DNA of 6,188 nt from an uncultured Lachnospiraceae bacterium (GTDB lineage: Bacteria > Bacillota > Clostridia > Lachnospirales > Lachnospiraceae), in NCBI GenBank assembly GCA_958422845.1, contig CATZPU010000077.1, forward strand, positions 1 through 6,188, in the 5' to 3' direction. Below the pieces are notes generated by a model that saw nothing but the letters and a program-made list of their open reading frames with translations, had not been told where the DNA came from and made no database searches. Below, piece by piece: positions 6,017 to 6,188 of this stretch; positions within the stretch are counted from its first letter, which is position 1, and each line of letters starts with the position of its first letter. A program made the translations under genes and the position numbers.

Positions 6017-6045
6017 TTGAAATAATCGGATAATGCATATATAAT
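6017..6045 (+). promoter_or_regulatory. Strong forward promoter for the gene at 6153
   Basis: TTGAAA (6017-6022; 5 of 6 to the -35 consensus), a 17-bp spacer and a perfect TATAAT (6040-6045) form a near-consensus housekeeping promoter. Transcription should start near 6052, leaving a leader of about 100 nt before the ATG. Confidence 0.8.
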
Positions 6046-6089
6046 TCGATTATAAAATTGATTATTAAATCACTTTATTAACGTGCGCA

Positions 6090-6125
6090 GAAACAGCTTG
6101 CACAATGGAGCGGAGAGGCTGTTTC
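6090..6125 (+). promoter_or_regulatory. Leader hairpin with TTGCACAAT in the loop
   Basis: GAAACAGC (6090-6097) and GCTGTTTC (6118-6125) form a perfect 8-bp stem around a 20-nt loop within the leader. The loop begins with TTGCACAAT (6098-6106), the reverse complement of the upstream ATTGTGCAA motif. No T-run follows, so it is not an intrinsic terminator. It lies 12 nt before the AGGAGG and could affect translation or mRNA stability, or act as a DNA operator. Confidence 0.5.
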
Positions 6126-6137
6126 GTAAAAGAAAGA

Positions 6138-6143
6138 AGGAGG
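6138..6143 (+). promoter_or_regulatory. Shine-Dalgarno of the gene at 6153
   Basis: AGGAGG lies 9 nt before the ATG at 6153, an ideal position. This is the main evidence that the short terminal reading frame is a real gene start. Confidence 0.85.
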
Positions 6144-6152
6144 ATGACAAAT

Positions 6153-6188
6153 ATGGCAGTAAAAGGAAGTATTCCAAAGACAATGAAG
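6153..6188 (+). CDS. Start of an unidentified gene divergent from the ROK regulator
   Basis: Only the first 12 codons are present, reading MAVKGSIPKTMK, and the frame runs off the window edge. A near-consensus promoter, a leader of about 100 nt and an AGGAGG 9 nt upstream make this a confident, probably well-expressed gene start. The product cannot be identified from 12 residues. The ending PKTMK is compatible with the N-terminus of a zinc-type medium-chain (sugar) alcohol dehydrogenase, which often begins with an MKA-like strand, but that is only a guess. Its position opposite a ROK regulator suggests a carbohydrate or polyol catabolic gene under that regulator's control. Confidence 0.75.
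   Translation, partial: MAVKGSIPKTMK

Larger units (their letters stand above)
5735..6152. other. 418-bp divergent intergenic regulatory region
   Basis: This AT-rich stretch separates the ROK gene from the divergent gene at 6153. No convincing coding sequence is seen on either strand. It contains the ROK promoter and ribosome binding site (5741-5795), repeated GATAAT and ATTGTGCRA motifs, the forward promoter (6017-6045) and a roughly 100-nt leader with a hairpin and a strong Shine-Dalgarno sequence. Between 5800 and 5880 only a short inverted repeat (5845-5860) stands out. I see no tRNA, CRISPR array or recognisable riboswitch. Confidence 0.8.

Noticed and set aside
5735..6152. Catabolite-responsive (cre) site or known riboswitch in the divergent region
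   Set aside because: I looked for a TGWAAGCGYTWNCA-like site and for familiar riboswitch cores and saw no acceptable match.

Overview
The window looks like a chromosomal segment of an anaerobic Firmicute, most likely class Clostridia and plausibly a Lachnospiraceae-type gut bacterium. The grounds are the two-subunit glycine decarboxylase followed by a lipoate ligase and a dihydrolipoamide dehydrogenase, strong AGGAGG-type ribosome binding sites, an AT-rich intergenic region with near-consensus promoters, and a ROK-family repressor facing a new gene. The taxonomic call is inference; no rRNA or other marker is present.

Positions 1-4454 (+ strand) hold the distal part of a glycine cleavage operon: the 3' end of gcvPA, then gcvPB (4-nt stop/start overlap), a lipoate-protein ligase lplA (16-nt overlap with gcvPB), and lpdA (35 nt after lplA). 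Together GcvPA/GcvPB decarboxylate glycine onto the lipoyl arm of GcvH, LpdA reoxidises that arm with NAD+, and LplA would attach lipoate to GcvH. gcvT and gcvH are not in the window and are presumably upstream. The lplA-lpdA gap is largely a 21-bp tandem duplication of the end of lplA, including its stop codon.

Positions 4454-4597 lie between convergent genes. They contain a 124-nt imperfect palindrome that starts on the last base of the lpdA stop codon and is followed by a T-run, so it probably ends lpdA transcription and perhaps that of the opposing gene. Its non-Watson-Crick positions include five G.U and no A.C pairs when read as + strand RNA.

Positions 4598-5734 (- strand) encode a ROK-family transcriptional regulator (winged helix plus ROK sugar-kinase-like domain) with a GTG start. 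Its promoter has a perfect -35 box and 17-bp spacer, and a small palindrome overlaps the -10/start region.

Positions 5735-6152 are an AT-rich divergent regulatory region. It holds the ROK promoter, repeated GATAAT and ATTGTGCRA motifs, a strong forward promoter (TTGAAA-N17-TATAAT), a leader with a perfect 8-bp hairpin, and a strong Shine-Dalgarno sequence. The last 36 bases are the first 12 codons of the divergent gene, whose product cannot be identified.

Overall this is mostly ordinary metabolism. I see no clearly novel multi-gene system. The items most worth a second look are the long palindrome, the duplicated lplA stop region and the repeated motifs in the divergent promoter region.
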